Position numbers and translations under genes: made by a program. Below, one piece after another: positions 25,026 through 32,628 of a DNA stretch of 49,782 bases (position 1 is its first letter; every line of letters begins with the position of its first letter). The notes beneath the pieces were generated by a model that was not told the DNA's origin, searched no databases, and was given only the letters and a program-made list of their open reading frames with translations. This DNA is from JAOUEE01 sp051011595. Lineage in GTDB: Bacteria; Actinomycetota; Acidimicrobiia; Acidimicrobiales; SHLQ01. Location: contig JBPCTQ010000004.1 of NCBI GenBank assembly GCA_051011595.1, forward strand, positions 1 through 49,782, read 5' to 3'.

Positions 25026-25700
25026 ATGAACACCCGATTGTTGCGGCTCGTAGCCGCCCTCTTCGCTCTGACCCTGATTGCGGCCGCGTGCGGCAGTGAC
25101 GACGACGAGTCCGATGGTGAGACCGGTACCGAGACCACCGTGGCCGAAGCCGGCGACAGCGAAGCCGCCGATGAGGAGATGTCCGATGAGGAAATGTCGG
25201 ACGAAGAGATGACCGACGAGGAGATGTCCGACGAAGAGATGTCGGACGAGGAAATGACCGACGAAGCGATGACCGAAGACGACATCGTCTCGGTGGCCAT
25301 CGCCTCGGGTGAGTTCCCCACCCTCGTCGCCGCCATCGAGGCCGCCGGCCTGGTAGAGACGCTGCAAGGTGAGGGTCCCTTCACCGTGTTCGCCCCCACC
25401 GAGGAAGCCTTTGCTGCGGCCCTGACGGCTCTCGACATGACCGCCGACGAGCTGCTGGCCGATACCGACCTGCTCAACTCGGTGCTCACCTACCACGTGG
25501 TCCCCGACGAGGTCGGTTCCGACGTCGTGGTCACCCTCGATGGCGCCGAGGTCACCACGGTCAACGGTGCCACCGTGCTCATCACGGTCACCGAGGAGAC
25601 GGTCACGGTCAACGATGCCACGGTCGTGCAGACCGACATCGCAGCGTCCAACGGTGTGATCCACGTGATCGACACGGTGCTGCTGCCCCCGGCGGAGTAG
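25026..25700 (+). CDS. Fasciclin-domain lipoprotein with acidic pentapeptide repeats
   Basis: A 224-residue surface lipoprotein: signal peptide, lipobox AAAC with Cys22, then an acidic linker followed by one FAS1 domain. That domain shows TLVAAIEAAGLVETLQGEG, FTVFAPTEEAFAAAL, the H-box-like LTYHVVPDEV and the C-terminal SNGVIHVIDTVLLP. FAS1 domains mediate adhesion at cell surfaces. The linker is built of DEEM(S/T) units. GGAGG lies 8 bases before the ATG, and a strong hairpin terminator follows the stop. Confidence 0.93.
   Translation: MNTRLLRLVAALFALTLIAAACGSDDDESDGETGTETTVAEAGDSEAADEEMSDEEMSDEEMTDEEMSDEEMSDEEMTDEAMTEDDIVSVAIASGEFPTLVAAIEAAGLVETLQGEGPFTVFAPTEEAFAAALTALDMTADELLADTDLLNSVLTYHVVPDEVGSDVVVTLDGAEVTTVNGATVLITVTEETVTVNDATVVQTDIAASNGVIHVIDTVLLPPAE
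25170..25274 (+). repeat. Seven 15-base coding repeats (DEEMS/DEEMT)
   Basis: Seven in-frame units encode DEEMS, DEEMS, DEEMT, DEEMS, DEEMS, DEEMT and DEAMT. The order S-S-T, S-S-T suggests a 45-base higher unit that duplicated once. Synonymous differences between the copies show it is not brand new. It forms the acidic stalk between lipid anchor and FAS1 domain. Confidence 0.9.
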
Positions 25701-25746
25701 TCAGTCCCTCCACTGACCGCCCGTTGCGGCGGCAGTACCGTTACGC

Positions 25747-25784
25747 CCGGCCGGCCACCTCTGGTGGTCGGCCGGTTGCGTTTT
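25747..25784. terminator. Strong hairpin terminator between convergent genes
   Basis: A 13-bp stem (25747-25759 with 25763-25775, one G-T pair) encloses the loop TCT and is followed by TTGCGTTTT on the plus strand. It lies between the fasciclin gene and the convergent Old Yellow Enzyme gene and may serve both. Confidence 0.8.
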
Positions 25785-25790
25785 CGACCG

Positions 25791-27242
25791 TCACCGGCGG
25801 CGTCCGCCCCGGTTGGCCTCGGCCTCTCGTTTGGCGATGGTGAGTGTCTTGCGTTCGGGAAGGGCCTTGTAGAACGGGTCGAGTGGGTAACAGCCCGAGA
25901 CCAGTCCGTTGCGCGGTGCGGTGGTGCAGTCGCTGAAGGTTCGACAGATCAGCCGGCGTTCGAGCTCGCGTTCAGCGGCCACATCGGCCGGCAGGTGCGG
26001 GTAGGACAGCACCATGCGGCCCAGCCCGATCGACGCCGCGCCGCCCGACGCCACCACCGCTTCGCCCACGTTGGGCAGCCACTGCTGGAGATAGCTGTAG
26101 CCGCTTCCCACGATGGCCATTTCGGGATGAGCCTCGGCCAGCCGACGGGTCACATCCAGCTGGCGCACGACACCGACGAGCGGGTCCTCGGGCGGGTGGT
26201 AGCCATCGGAGGGCGGAAAGAAGGCCGGCCGCTGGATGTGGGGGTTGTAGTACGGGCTACCGACGGTGACACAGACCATCCCCACCCCGCGACGGCGCAG
26301 CTCCACCAGCAGTTGGTTGGGTTCGTCGAGGTCGATGTCGCCGGTGTCGTCGTTGCGGCCGAAGGCCAACCGGAAGGTGGCGGCCGGGTCGGCCACTCCC
26401 ACACCGTCGTCGCCCATCTGGTGGGGCAAGTCGTCGATGGCCGAGAGCCGTACGCCGATACCGAGGTTCGGGTGCTCGCTGCGGATTCGGTCGATGATGC
26501 CCAGCAGCAACCGGGTGCGACCGGCGAAGTCTCCGCCGAAGGGCCCGGTCCGATCGAAGGCGGTGAGCGATTCGTGCAGTAGATAACCGTGGCAGGCCTT
26601 GACGTCGACGAACGCAAAGCCGGCGTCGGCGGCCACCCCGGCCGCGGCCACGTAGCGGTCGGTGATGTGGTGGAGCTCGTCATCGCTCAGCACTGACCCC
26701 GCATCGGCGCCGACCCGGCTGTCGAGCACCGGGTGGGTGTACATGGTGCGAGGTGCGGGTTCGGCGACTGGGCGCGACCAACGCCCCGAATGGGTGAGCT
26801 GGAGTCCGACAACGAGGTCTTCGGTGTCGAACCCGGCCTCGGCATGGGCCGCGAGCAGGTCGCTCCTCAGCGCGGCGAAGGCTTCGGTGCGGTCGACGTC
26901 GTAGGTCACCTGACGAGGGTTGGCCCGGCCCTCCGGAACCACGGCGACGGCCTCGCCTCCCCAGATGAGTTTGGCTCCGCTGGAGCCGAAGCGGCGCCAG
27001 CGACGGTGCACCAGCTCCGACGGCCGGCCGTCGGCTTCGGCGTCCCAACCCTCCATGGGCAGGATCGACCAACGGTTGCCGACCACCAGATCACCCGCGC
27101 CTCCATCGGTGATGGTCAGCCGCCGGCTGAGTGATCCGGTGCCGCTGACCCGGTCGACCAACGGGAGGTCGATGCCGAGGGCGGCCGTGTAGGCGGTGAG
27201 GGCCTCGATCGAGTCGAGCTTCTTGACCTGGGAGATGGTCAT
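25791..27242 (-). CDS. Old Yellow Enzyme family NADH:flavin oxidoreductase
   Basis: A 483-residue FMN-dependent TIM-barrel oxidoreductase. Features: NRWSILPMEGWDAEADGRPS near residue 55, LQLTHSGRWSRPVAEPAP (the His/substrate strand), FVDVKACHGYLLHESL with the conserved catalytic HGYLL region, RLSAIDDLP, and the C-terminal GLGRMVLSYPHLPAD FMN-phosphate loop. A Cys-containing tail (CRTFSDCTTAPRNG) follows and resembles the 2,4-dienoyl-CoA-reductase-like group, although the classic 4Fe-4S set is not complete. GGAGGT precedes the ATG at 27242, which overlaps the upstream gene by 4 bases. It is the last gene of a three-gene operon. Confidence 0.9.
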   Translation of the reverse strand: MTISQVKKLDSIEALTAYTAALGIDLPLVDRVSGTGSLSRRLTITDGGAGDLVVGNRWSILPMEGWDAEADGRPSELVHRRWRRFGSSGAKLIWGGEAVAVVPEGRANPRQVTYDVDRTEAFAALRSDLLAAHAEAGFDTEDLVVGLQLTHSGRWSRPVAEPAPRTMYTHPVLDSRVGADAGSVLSDDELHHITDRYVAAAGVAADAGFAFVDVKACHGYLLHESLTAFDRTGPFGGDFAGRTRLLLGIIDRIRSEHPNLGIGVRLSAIDDLPHQMGDDGVGVADPAATFRLAFGRNDDTGDIDLDEPNQLLVELRRRGVGMVCVTVGSPYYNPHIQRPAFFPPSDGYHPPEDPLVGVVRQLDVTRRLAEAHPEMAIVGSGYSYLQQWLPNVGEAVVASGGAASIGLGRMVLSYPHLPADVAAERELERRLICRTFSDCTTAPRNGLVSGCYPLDPFYKALPERKTLTIAKREAEANRGGRRR

Positions 27243-28189
27243 CGGACCTCCAATCGAGTGGCGATCTCCGCCAGCACCTCGACATCGCTGTCGGGTCGTC
27301 GAGGGGCGCCGTCGGGCATTCCCGATTCGTCGATCCACCCCCTCAGCTGCATGAACTGGGCCGCGTTGTGGCGATAGCCGGGCACCGGCGTTCGGAAGGT
27401 GAAGTGGCCGAGGTATTGCAGCGTGTCGTTCAGCTCGTAGAAGGCAGGGTCGCCTGCGGCCCACAGCCGGTCTCGTTCGGCGAACAGGTCAGGCGCAAAG
27501 GTGGACAGACCGAGCAGGTAGTCGGATCCGTACATCACCATGTCGATGGCCAGGTCGTTGCCGGTGAAGACCCTGAAGTCGGGGCGCCGCTCGTCGCGCA
27601 GCGCCAGCCGATCCCACTCCAATTGGCGCGACAACGAAGAGTGTTTGGCGCCGATGCACTGCGGAATCTCGAGCAGATCGCCGTAGGCCTCGAGTGAGTA
27701 GATCCGGCCCCAGGGCACGAACATGGAGCCGAGCTCGAATCCGATGAATCGGTCGAGGTGCTGTCCGATCCGGCTGTGGGCTTCGACCCACTCGGGTTCG
27801 TCGAGGCCGTTGAGGCCCCACGAGGGGAACAGCACCGGGGTTCCGCCGCGGGTGGCGATCTCGGTGCCGGCCCGTACGTACCCGTCGAGGTCGAAGGGGT
27901 CGTTGTCGGAATCGGGCACGTCGGCGCCGGCCACGAAGTCACCACCCACCAACGATGTGGTGCGATCGAGTACTTCCATGCGGGTGGCCTGGTCGAGCAG
28001 TTGGACGAACCCGGTGTCCATGTTGACCGCCGGTGTGAGCCCGGCGTCAGCCGTGCGGGCCACGTGGGCTTCGAATCCGGGCCAGTCGATCGTCCCGTCG
28101 TGGCGGTGAGGAAGGAAAATGGCCGACATGCCGGTGATCGGGCGGCGGTCGATGATGCGCTCGCTGATGGTCATCGGGTTGTTGCTCAC
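27239..28189 (-). CDS. Dihydrodipicolinate-synthase-family (DapA-like) aldolase
   Basis: A 316-residue TIM-barrel protein of the DapA/N-acetylneuraminate lyase family. The N-terminus (GMSAIFLPHRHDGTIDWPGF) is the usual first strand. A candidate Schiff-base Lys lies in CIGAKHSSLSR around residue 170, where DapA has GIKD(S/A). It is divergent from true DapA and sits between a TfoX-like protein and an Old Yellow Enzyme, so it probably cleaves or forms a C-C bond in a catabolic route rather than in lysine synthesis. The GTG at 28189 overlaps the upstream stop; an ATG at 28174 is the alternative start. Confidence 0.85.
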   Translation of the reverse strand: MSNNPMTISERIIDRRPITGMSAIFLPHRHDGTIDWPGFEAHVARTADAGLTPAVNMDTGFVQLLDQATRMEVLDRTTSLVGGDFVAGADVPDSDNDPFDLDGYVRAGTEIATRGGTPVLFPSWGLNGLDEPEWVEAHSRIGQHLDRFIGFELGSMFVPWGRIYSLEAYGDLLEIPQCIGAKHSSLSRQLEWDRLALRDERRPDFRVFTGNDLAIDMVMYGSDYLLGLSTFAPDLFAERDRLWAAGDPAFYELNDTLQYLGHFTFRTPVPGYRHNAAQFMQLRGWIDESGMPDGAPRRPDSDVEVLAEIATRLEVR

Positions 28190-28494
28190 CGGCCAACGAA
28201 GCTGACTGCCTCGCGAAGCAGCTCCTGGGCCCGGGTGTCGTCGAAGGCCTCGATGAGCACCCACTCCTTGAACACCTTGTCGGCCGGGGCGAACGATCGG
28301 CCCTCACCATCGTCGATGAGCTGTTGCACCCGGTCGCGGGGCAACTTCACCACCATGCCCGGACCCTTGTGGTGGGGCATGGCGACGAACTCACCGGTGG
28401 TGTCGCGCAGACACGGGCCGTTCATGATGGTGCCCTCTTCCAACAAGCCGTCGGCCATCAGCGGGGCGGCGGCATCCCAGAATTCGTCACTCAT
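28186..28494 (-). CDS. TfoX/Sxy N-terminal-domain-like small protein
   Basis: A 102-residue protein. MNGPCLRDTTGEFVAMPHHK, GMVVKLPRDRVQQLIDDGEG, SFAPADKVFKEWVLI together resemble the stand-alone TfoX N-terminal domain group common in actinobacteria. These have no proven function, and the competence role of full-length TfoX should not be transferred. GGGAGA lies 9 bases before the ATG at 28494. It is the first gene of the operon with the DapA-like and OYE genes; a repeat-containing divergent region lies upstream. Confidence 0.7.
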   Translation of the reverse strand: MSDEFWDAAAPLMADGLLEEGTIMNGPCLRDTTGEFVAMPHHKGPGMVVKLPRDRVQQLIDDGEGRSFAPADKVFKEWVLIEAFDDTRAQELLREAVSFVGR

Positions 28495-28534
28495 CGTCGG
28501 TGTCTCCCCCGAGCCTCTGCCGTCTTCTCGGCCC

Positions 28535-28567
28535 CTCGTCGGCCCTCTCGTCGGCCCTCTCGTCGGC
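28535..28567. repeat. 12-base tandem repeat, 2.75 copies
   Basis: CTCGTCGGCCCT is repeated head to tail: two full units and a nine-base partial unit in the divergent region before the TfoX-like gene. It is non-coding by position. Confidence 0.8.
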
Positions 28568-28591
28568 ATGGTAGGCCCCGACTTGGCGCCC

Positions 28592-28621
28592 TTGCCCACC
28601 ATGACCTAATGAAATACATTA
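28592..28621 (+). promoter_or_regulatory. Promoter with overlapping palindromic operator (TetR-type candidate)
   Basis: TTGCCC (28592-28597) and TACATT (28615-28620) are 17 bases apart, a good -35/-10 pair. The 15-base palindrome TAATG-AAATA-CATTA (28607-28621) covers the -10. It is an AT-rich island in GC-rich DNA, about 1.3 kb from a TetR gene that follows the controlled gene. Confidence 0.68.
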
Positions 28622-28648
28622 AGTCGAACCTTCATCCAGGAGATGCTC

Positions 28649-29857
28649 GTGGAATTCGGTGTTTTTCTCAACGGTTACGTTCCCGGCCCGGCGGCCCACA
28701 ACGCCGACGCCGAACACCTGTCGCTCATGCGGGAGATCGAATACGCCGTCGCCGCCGACAAACACAACTGGAAGTTCGCCTGGTTCGGTGAGCATCACGC
28801 CCTCACCGAGTACAGCCACATGTCGGCGCCGGCTCCGGTGATGGGGTACGTCGCCGCCAAGACCGATCGAATCCACCTGGGCACGGCCATCAACAGTTTC
28901 CCCACCACCAAGGAACACCCGGTCCGGTTCGCCGAGCGGGCGGCCATGCTCGATCACATCTGTGAGGGCCGGTTCGAATTCGGTACCGGACGAGGAGCAG
29001 GTAGCCACGAGGTGGCCACCTTCAACGGGCTCACCACGGGTGAGACCAAGGCCATGTGGGACGAGGTGGTGCGCGAGATCCCGCGGATGTGGGAGGAGCG
29101 TGACTACTCCTTCGAGGGTGAGCACTTCTCGGTGCCCACGCCGCACAACATCTTGCCCAAACCCTACGGCAAGGGTCATCCGCCCATGTGGGTGGCGTGT
29201 GGCAATCCCGCCACCTTCAGCAAGGCCGGTGCCCATGGCATCGGGGCCATCGCCTTCAACTTCGAACCGGCCCACAACCTCAAGGGTCGCATCGACGCCT
29301 ACAAGGAGGCGGTGGCCGACCCGGTCGATCAGGTCGGTCAGTACAAGAACGACAACGTGATGATGACCAATGCGGTGATCTGTCTCAAGGACCGCGACCG
29401 GGCCCGCGAGATCGCCATGAGCCCCGGCCGGGGGTACCTGTACACGATGGTGTGCTTCTACCACGACACCATTCCCCCCAAAGAAGGCCATCCGGTGTGG
29501 CCGGCGCCTCCCATCGGCATCCCCAGCGAGGAGATCCTCGATCTTTTGATCGCCGAGGGGCACATGCTGGTGGGGAACCCCGAGGAGGTGTCCGAGCAGC
29601 TCGAGGCCTACCAGCAGGTCGGTTGTGACCAGCTGGTGTTCGGTCTGCCCAACGAAGGGTTCACCCACGACGAGATCCTCGAGAACATCGAGCTGTTCGG
29701 CGATGAGGTGATTCCCGAGTTCGACAAGGATCCGGTGCACTCCACCACCCGCTACCGCGAGAACGCCGTCCCGCAGTACAAGGCGTGGAATCACCCCATT
29801 CCCGACGACCTGGCCGTCGAGGTCATACCGGAGTCCGCCCATCTGCCACTGCCGTGA
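28649..29857 (+). CDS. Luciferase-like (LLM class) flavin-dependent monooxygenase
   Basis: A 402-residue TIM-barrel oxidoreductase using reduced FMN or F420. Seen: FAWFGEHHALTEYSH (the N-terminal LLM motif), AKTDRIHLGTAI, HPVRFAERAAMLDHICEGRF, the FGTGRGAG phosphate-binding turn and PPMWVACGNPATFSKAG. The substrate is unknown, perhaps an alkane-, terpene- or ketone-like compound. AGGAG lies 6 bases before GTG 28649, which makes that start better than the ATG at 28643 lying directly on the ribosome site. A TetR gene follows after 27 bases and a palindrome overlaps the promoter, so it is probably induced by its substrate. Confidence 0.9.
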   Translation: MEFGVFLNGYVPGPAAHNADAEHLSLMREIEYAVAADKHNWKFAWFGEHHALTEYSHMSAPAPVMGYVAAKTDRIHLGTAINSFPTTKEHPVRFAERAAMLDHICEGRFEFGTGRGAGSHEVATFNGLTTGETKAMWDEVVREIPRMWEERDYSFEGEHFSVPTPHNILPKPYGKGHPPMWVACGNPATFSKAGAHGIGAIAFNFEPAHNLKGRIDAYKEAVADPVDQVGQYKNDNVMMTNAVICLKDRDRAREIAMSPGRGYLYTMVCFYHDTIPPKEGHPVWPAPPIGIPSEEILDLLIAEGHMLVGNPEEVSEQLEAYQQVGCDQLVFGLPNEGFTHDEILENIELFGDEVIPEFDKDPVHSTTRYRENAVPQYKAWNHPIPDDLAVEVIPESAHLPLP

Positions 29858-29884
29858 CGGCCGGGCCCGACCGAGGGGCCGACC

Positions 29885-30511
29885 ATGCGGCGTGACACGG
29901 CCCAGACCCGCGATCGCCTGCTGGTGGCCGCGCAGCGACTGTTTGCCACCCGCGGCATCTTCCGCACCACCATCCGCGAGATCACCGAGGAAGCCGGGCA
30001 GCGCAACACCTCGGCGGTGAGTTATCACTTCGGATCGCGTGGTGGACTGCTCGAAGCGTTGTTGGTGCAGCGGGGAGTTCCCCTCGACCACGAACGGGGT
30101 GAGTTGTTGACCCTGGTCGGACCCGATCCGACCACACGCGAGCTGTTGGCCGTGCTGTTGACCCCGTTGATCGGTTGTCTCGACACCCATGAGGGGCGTT
30201 GCTACCTGCGAATCGTCGTACAGCTGACCGGGCAGTTCGCGCAGTGGCGCGACGAAGCGCCCATGACCGGCCCCAACCTGCGTCTGGTGCTGGCCGAGCT
30301 CGAGCATCGCCCCGTCGCCGCTTCCACCGAAGCCCGGGATGAACGGCTGATCGCTCTCATCATGTTGTTGACCACGGTGATGGCCGAGCGGGCTCGCCAG
30401 ATCGACGATGGGGGACCATTACCCATCGACGAGTGGCAGTTCGAAGCCAACCTGCTCGACATGCTCGTGGGCATCGTCGACGCACCGGCCACTGCTCCGG
30501 TCGACGCCTGA
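29885..30511 (+). CDS. TetR family transcriptional regulator
   Basis: A 208-residue repressor. The N-terminal DNA-binding domain is clear: TRDRLLVAAQRLFATRGI, TTIREITEEAG and the recognition helix SAVSYHFGSRGGLLEAL within the first 65 residues. The rest is an all-helical ligand domain without close signature. It lies 27 bases after the luciferase-like gene in the same direction, so it probably controls itself together with that gene through the palindrome at 28607-28621. A GAGGGG ribosome site precedes the ATG. Confidence 0.93.
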   Translation: MRRDTAQTRDRLLVAAQRLFATRGIFRTTIREITEEAGQRNTSAVSYHFGSRGGLLEALLVQRGVPLDHERGELLTLVGPDPTTRELLAVLLTPLIGCLDTHEGRCYLRIVVQLTGQFAQWRDEAPMTGPNLRLVLAELEHRPVAASTEARDERLIALIMLLTTVMAERARQIDDGGPLPIDEWQFEANLLDMLVGIVDAPATAPVDA

Positions 30512-30529
30512 TCGGCGGCTGCTACCGGG

Positions 30530-31525
30530 TCACGTGCTGCGGTCGTAGCGGTCGAGGTCGAAGACGTCGATGGGGGTATCGCCGTCGGCCACCCGCTGCA
30601 GCTGATCGATGACCCGCTGCTGTTTGGCGTCGAGACCCGCCCGCGCGGGCCAGTGGTTGTTGGTGATGAGGTGGTAGGTGAGCAACAAGTTGTCGAGGCC
30701 GCGGATGGGGTGCTCGGGTTCGAGCTTCTCTGGTTCGAGCACATCGAGGCCGGCTCTGAGTCGACCGGTGCTTACCTCCGCGAACAGCGCGGCCTGATCG
30801 ATGATGCCGCCCCGAGCGGTGTTGACGATCACCGCACCGTCGGGCAGTTGGGCCAGGTGTTCGGCGGTGACCGACCCGCTGGTCTCGTCGCTCCAGCCGG
30901 CATGGATCACCAGCGCCTCGGCCCACTGACACAACGCCATCAACGATTCGGCACGATCGACGCCCGGCGGTAGATCGTCGACGTAGGGGTCATAGATCAT
31001 CACCCGAGCATCGAACGGGGCCAACATCTCGACGAAACGGCGGCCGATGACCCCGTAGCCGTAGATCCCCACCGCTAGGTTGGACAGGCCACCGAGACGA
31101 GGGCCATCGAAGCCGTAGCCCCCGTTGTGTTGGGTGTCGAGGGCTCGTGGCAACTCGTGGAGCATGGCCAGCAAGAGGGTCATGGCGCCCTCGGCCACGG
31201 GCTGGGCCGGCAGGTCACCCCAGTTGCTGACCGGGAGGCCGGCGGCGATCAGGCGGCGAGGTACCAGCGCCTTGATGGTGCCCGAGTAACAACACACCAG
31301 TCGTAGTGATCCCCGATCATCGGCCAGGGCCTCGGGCAGTGGTCGAGCATCCCAGCCGATGATGGCGATGTCGGCCTCGCGAAGCAGCGTCGCCGCCTCG
31401 GCGTCGTCGATCCGATGGCCGTCGTCGACGAGGGTGGTGGATCCCAGCTGCTCGAGGCCGGCCACGAACTCATCGGTCCACACCGTTTCCAGGCGAGCAC
31501 CGTTGGCGATGTTGACGATCCGCAT
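30530..31525 (-). CDS. D-isomer-specific 2-hydroxyacid dehydrogenase
   Basis: A 331-residue NAD(P)-dependent dehydrogenase that interconverts 2-oxoacids and D-2-hydroxyacids or acts like SerA-type enzymes. The Rossmann motif GIYGYGVIGRRF lies near residue 170. Catalytic Arg is in VNTARGGIIDQ, Glu in AGLDVLEPEKLEPEHP and His in LLLTYHLITNN. There is no ACT domain, so it is not a standard SerA. GGGAG precedes the ATG and a TAGTAT -10 candidate lies about 30 bases upstream. It diverges from the amino acid ABC importer; the physiological substrate is unknown. Confidence 0.92.
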   Translation of the reverse strand: MRIVNIANGARLETVWTDEFVAGLEQLGSTTLVDDGHRIDDAEAATLLREADIAIIGWDARPLPEALADDRGSLRLVCCYSGTIKALVPRRLIAAGLPVSNWGDLPAQPVAEGAMTLLLAMLHELPRALDTQHNGGYGFDGPRLGGLSNLAVGIYGYGVIGRRFVEMLAPFDARVMIYDPYVDDLPPGVDRAESLMALCQWAEALVIHAGWSDETSGSVTAEHLAQLPDGAVIVNTARGGIIDQAALFAEVSTGRLRAGLDVLEPEKLEPEHPIRGLDNLLLTYHLITNNHWPARAGLDAKQQRVIDQLQRVADGDTPIDVFDLDRYDRST

Positions 31526-31551
31526 GAGTCTCCCGAGCCCGTGGGTCCCCG

Positions 31552-31557
31552 ATACTA
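31552..31557 (-). promoter_or_regulatory. Candidate -10 element (TAGTAT) for the dehydrogenase gene
   Basis: On the minus strand TAGTAT lies 26 bases before the ATG at 31525, giving a short leader with GGGAG. Confidence 0.45.
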
Positions 31558-31627
31558 CTCGGCTCGCCGATGCCGTGCCACCGCCGAGCGGGTCGGGAAA
31601 CACCGATGTCGGCGGTTCGGTGGTGCC

Positions 31628-31633
31628 TAGACT
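31628..31633 (+). promoter_or_regulatory. Candidate -10 element (TAGACT) for the ABC importer operon
   Basis: TAGACT lies about 43 bases upstream of the substrate-binding protein ATG. It leaves a leader that contains the GGAGGGAG ribosome site. Confidence 0.45.
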
Positions 31634-31676
31634 CCGGGGCGAGCGAGGAACTCGCGGTTCTCGGAGGGAGACGACC

Positions 31677-32582
31677 ATGGCCAAGAGGCTGTTGACACTG
31701 CTGCTGGTGTTCGGATTGTTCGCGGCGGCTTGTGGGAGCGACGACGACGACGGCGACAGCGCCGGCACCACCACCGGCGACGAGGCCGCGGCCGACGAGG
31801 CCGCCGGTGATGAGGCCGCCGGCGACGAGGCGGCGGGTGGTGGGTGCGACACCTTGCCGCTCAAGAACGATGGTCAGCTCACCGTTGCCACCGGTGAGTC
31901 GGTCTTCCCGCCCTGGGTGTTGAACGACGATCCCAGTGGGGGAGAGGGATTCGAAGCCGCCCTCGTCTATGCCGTGGCCGGTGAGCTCGGACTGGAGACC
32001 GTCGAGTGGTCGGGGACCACCTTCGATGCTGCCATCCAGCCCGGCGAGAAGGACTACGACTTCAACCTTCAGCAGTACTCGATCACCCCCGACCGCGACG
32101 AAGTGGTCGACTTCAGTGACGGGTACTACGAGGTCGAGCAGGCCATCATCGGTCTCGACGCCAGTGCCGCGGCCGGCGCCACCAGCGTGGCCGATCTGGC
32201 CGAGCTGCGTCTGGGTGCCCAGATCAACACCACCAGCCTGACCTACATCGAAGATGTCATCGCACCGTCCACCCAGGCGGCGGTCTACGACGACAATGTG
32301 GCGGCCAAGGCCGCTCTCGATGCCGGTCAGGTCGACGCCGTGGTGTTCGATCTGCCCACCGCCTACTTCGTGACGGCCGTCGAGATTCCCGATGCCACGA
32401 TCATCGGCGTGTTGCCCCGCGGCGGCACGGTTGAAGAGCTGGGCATGGTGTTCGACGAGGGCAGTCCGCTGGTGCCCTGCGTGAACGAGGCGCTGTCGAC
32501 GCTGCGTGATGGCGGCACCCTCGAGGCCCTCGAAGAGGAGTGGCTCAACGATGGTGGCGGCATCCCCACGCTTGCCAGCTGA
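31677..32582 (+). CDS. Polar amino acid ABC transporter substrate-binding lipoprotein
   Basis: A 301-residue type II periplasmic-binding-fold lipoprotein: signal, lipobox AAAC with Cys19, an acidic Ala-rich linker of DEAAG repeats, then the SBP_bac_3 domain. That domain has QLTVATGESVFPPWVLNDDP, YDFNLQQYSITPDRDEVVDFS, and VDAVVFDLPTAYF. It captures a polar amino acid or related solute for the permease and ATPase genes that follow. GGAGGGAG precedes the ATG. A stable hairpin separates it from the permease gene, a common way to make more binding protein than permease. Confidence 0.93.
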   Translation: MAKRLLTLLLVFGLFAAACGSDDDDGDSAGTTTGDEAAADEAAGDEAAGDEAAGGGCDTLPLKNDGQLTVATGESVFPPWVLNDDPSGGEGFEAALVYAVAGELGLETVEWSGTTFDAAIQPGEKDYDFNLQQYSITPDRDEVVDFSDGYYEVEQAIIGLDASAAAGATSVADLAELRLGAQINTTSLTYIEDVIAPSTQAAVYDDNVAAKAALDAGQVDAVVFDLPTAYFVTAVEIPDATIIGVLPRGGTVEELGMVFDEGSPLVPCVNEALSTLRDGGTLEALEEEWLNDGGGIPTLAS

Positions 32583-32597
32583 GGATGCGAACGGTGT

Positions 32598-32628
32598 CCC
32601 ACCCGATCTGATGGACTGATCGGGTGGG
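32598..32628 (+). promoter_or_regulatory. Perfect hairpin covering the permease start codon
   Basis: CCCACCCGATC (32598-32608) pairs with GATCGGGTGGG (32618-32628) around a 9-base loop. The 3' arm contains the GTG start at 32624. No T-run follows, so it looks like a processing, attenuation or translation-control element rather than a plain terminator. Confidence 0.7.

Noticed and set aside
28186..28602. Longer start for the TfoX-like protein
   Set aside because: The extension would translate the 12-base tandem repeat (RGPTRGPTRG) and run through the divergent promoter region. The ATG at 28494 has a ribosome site.
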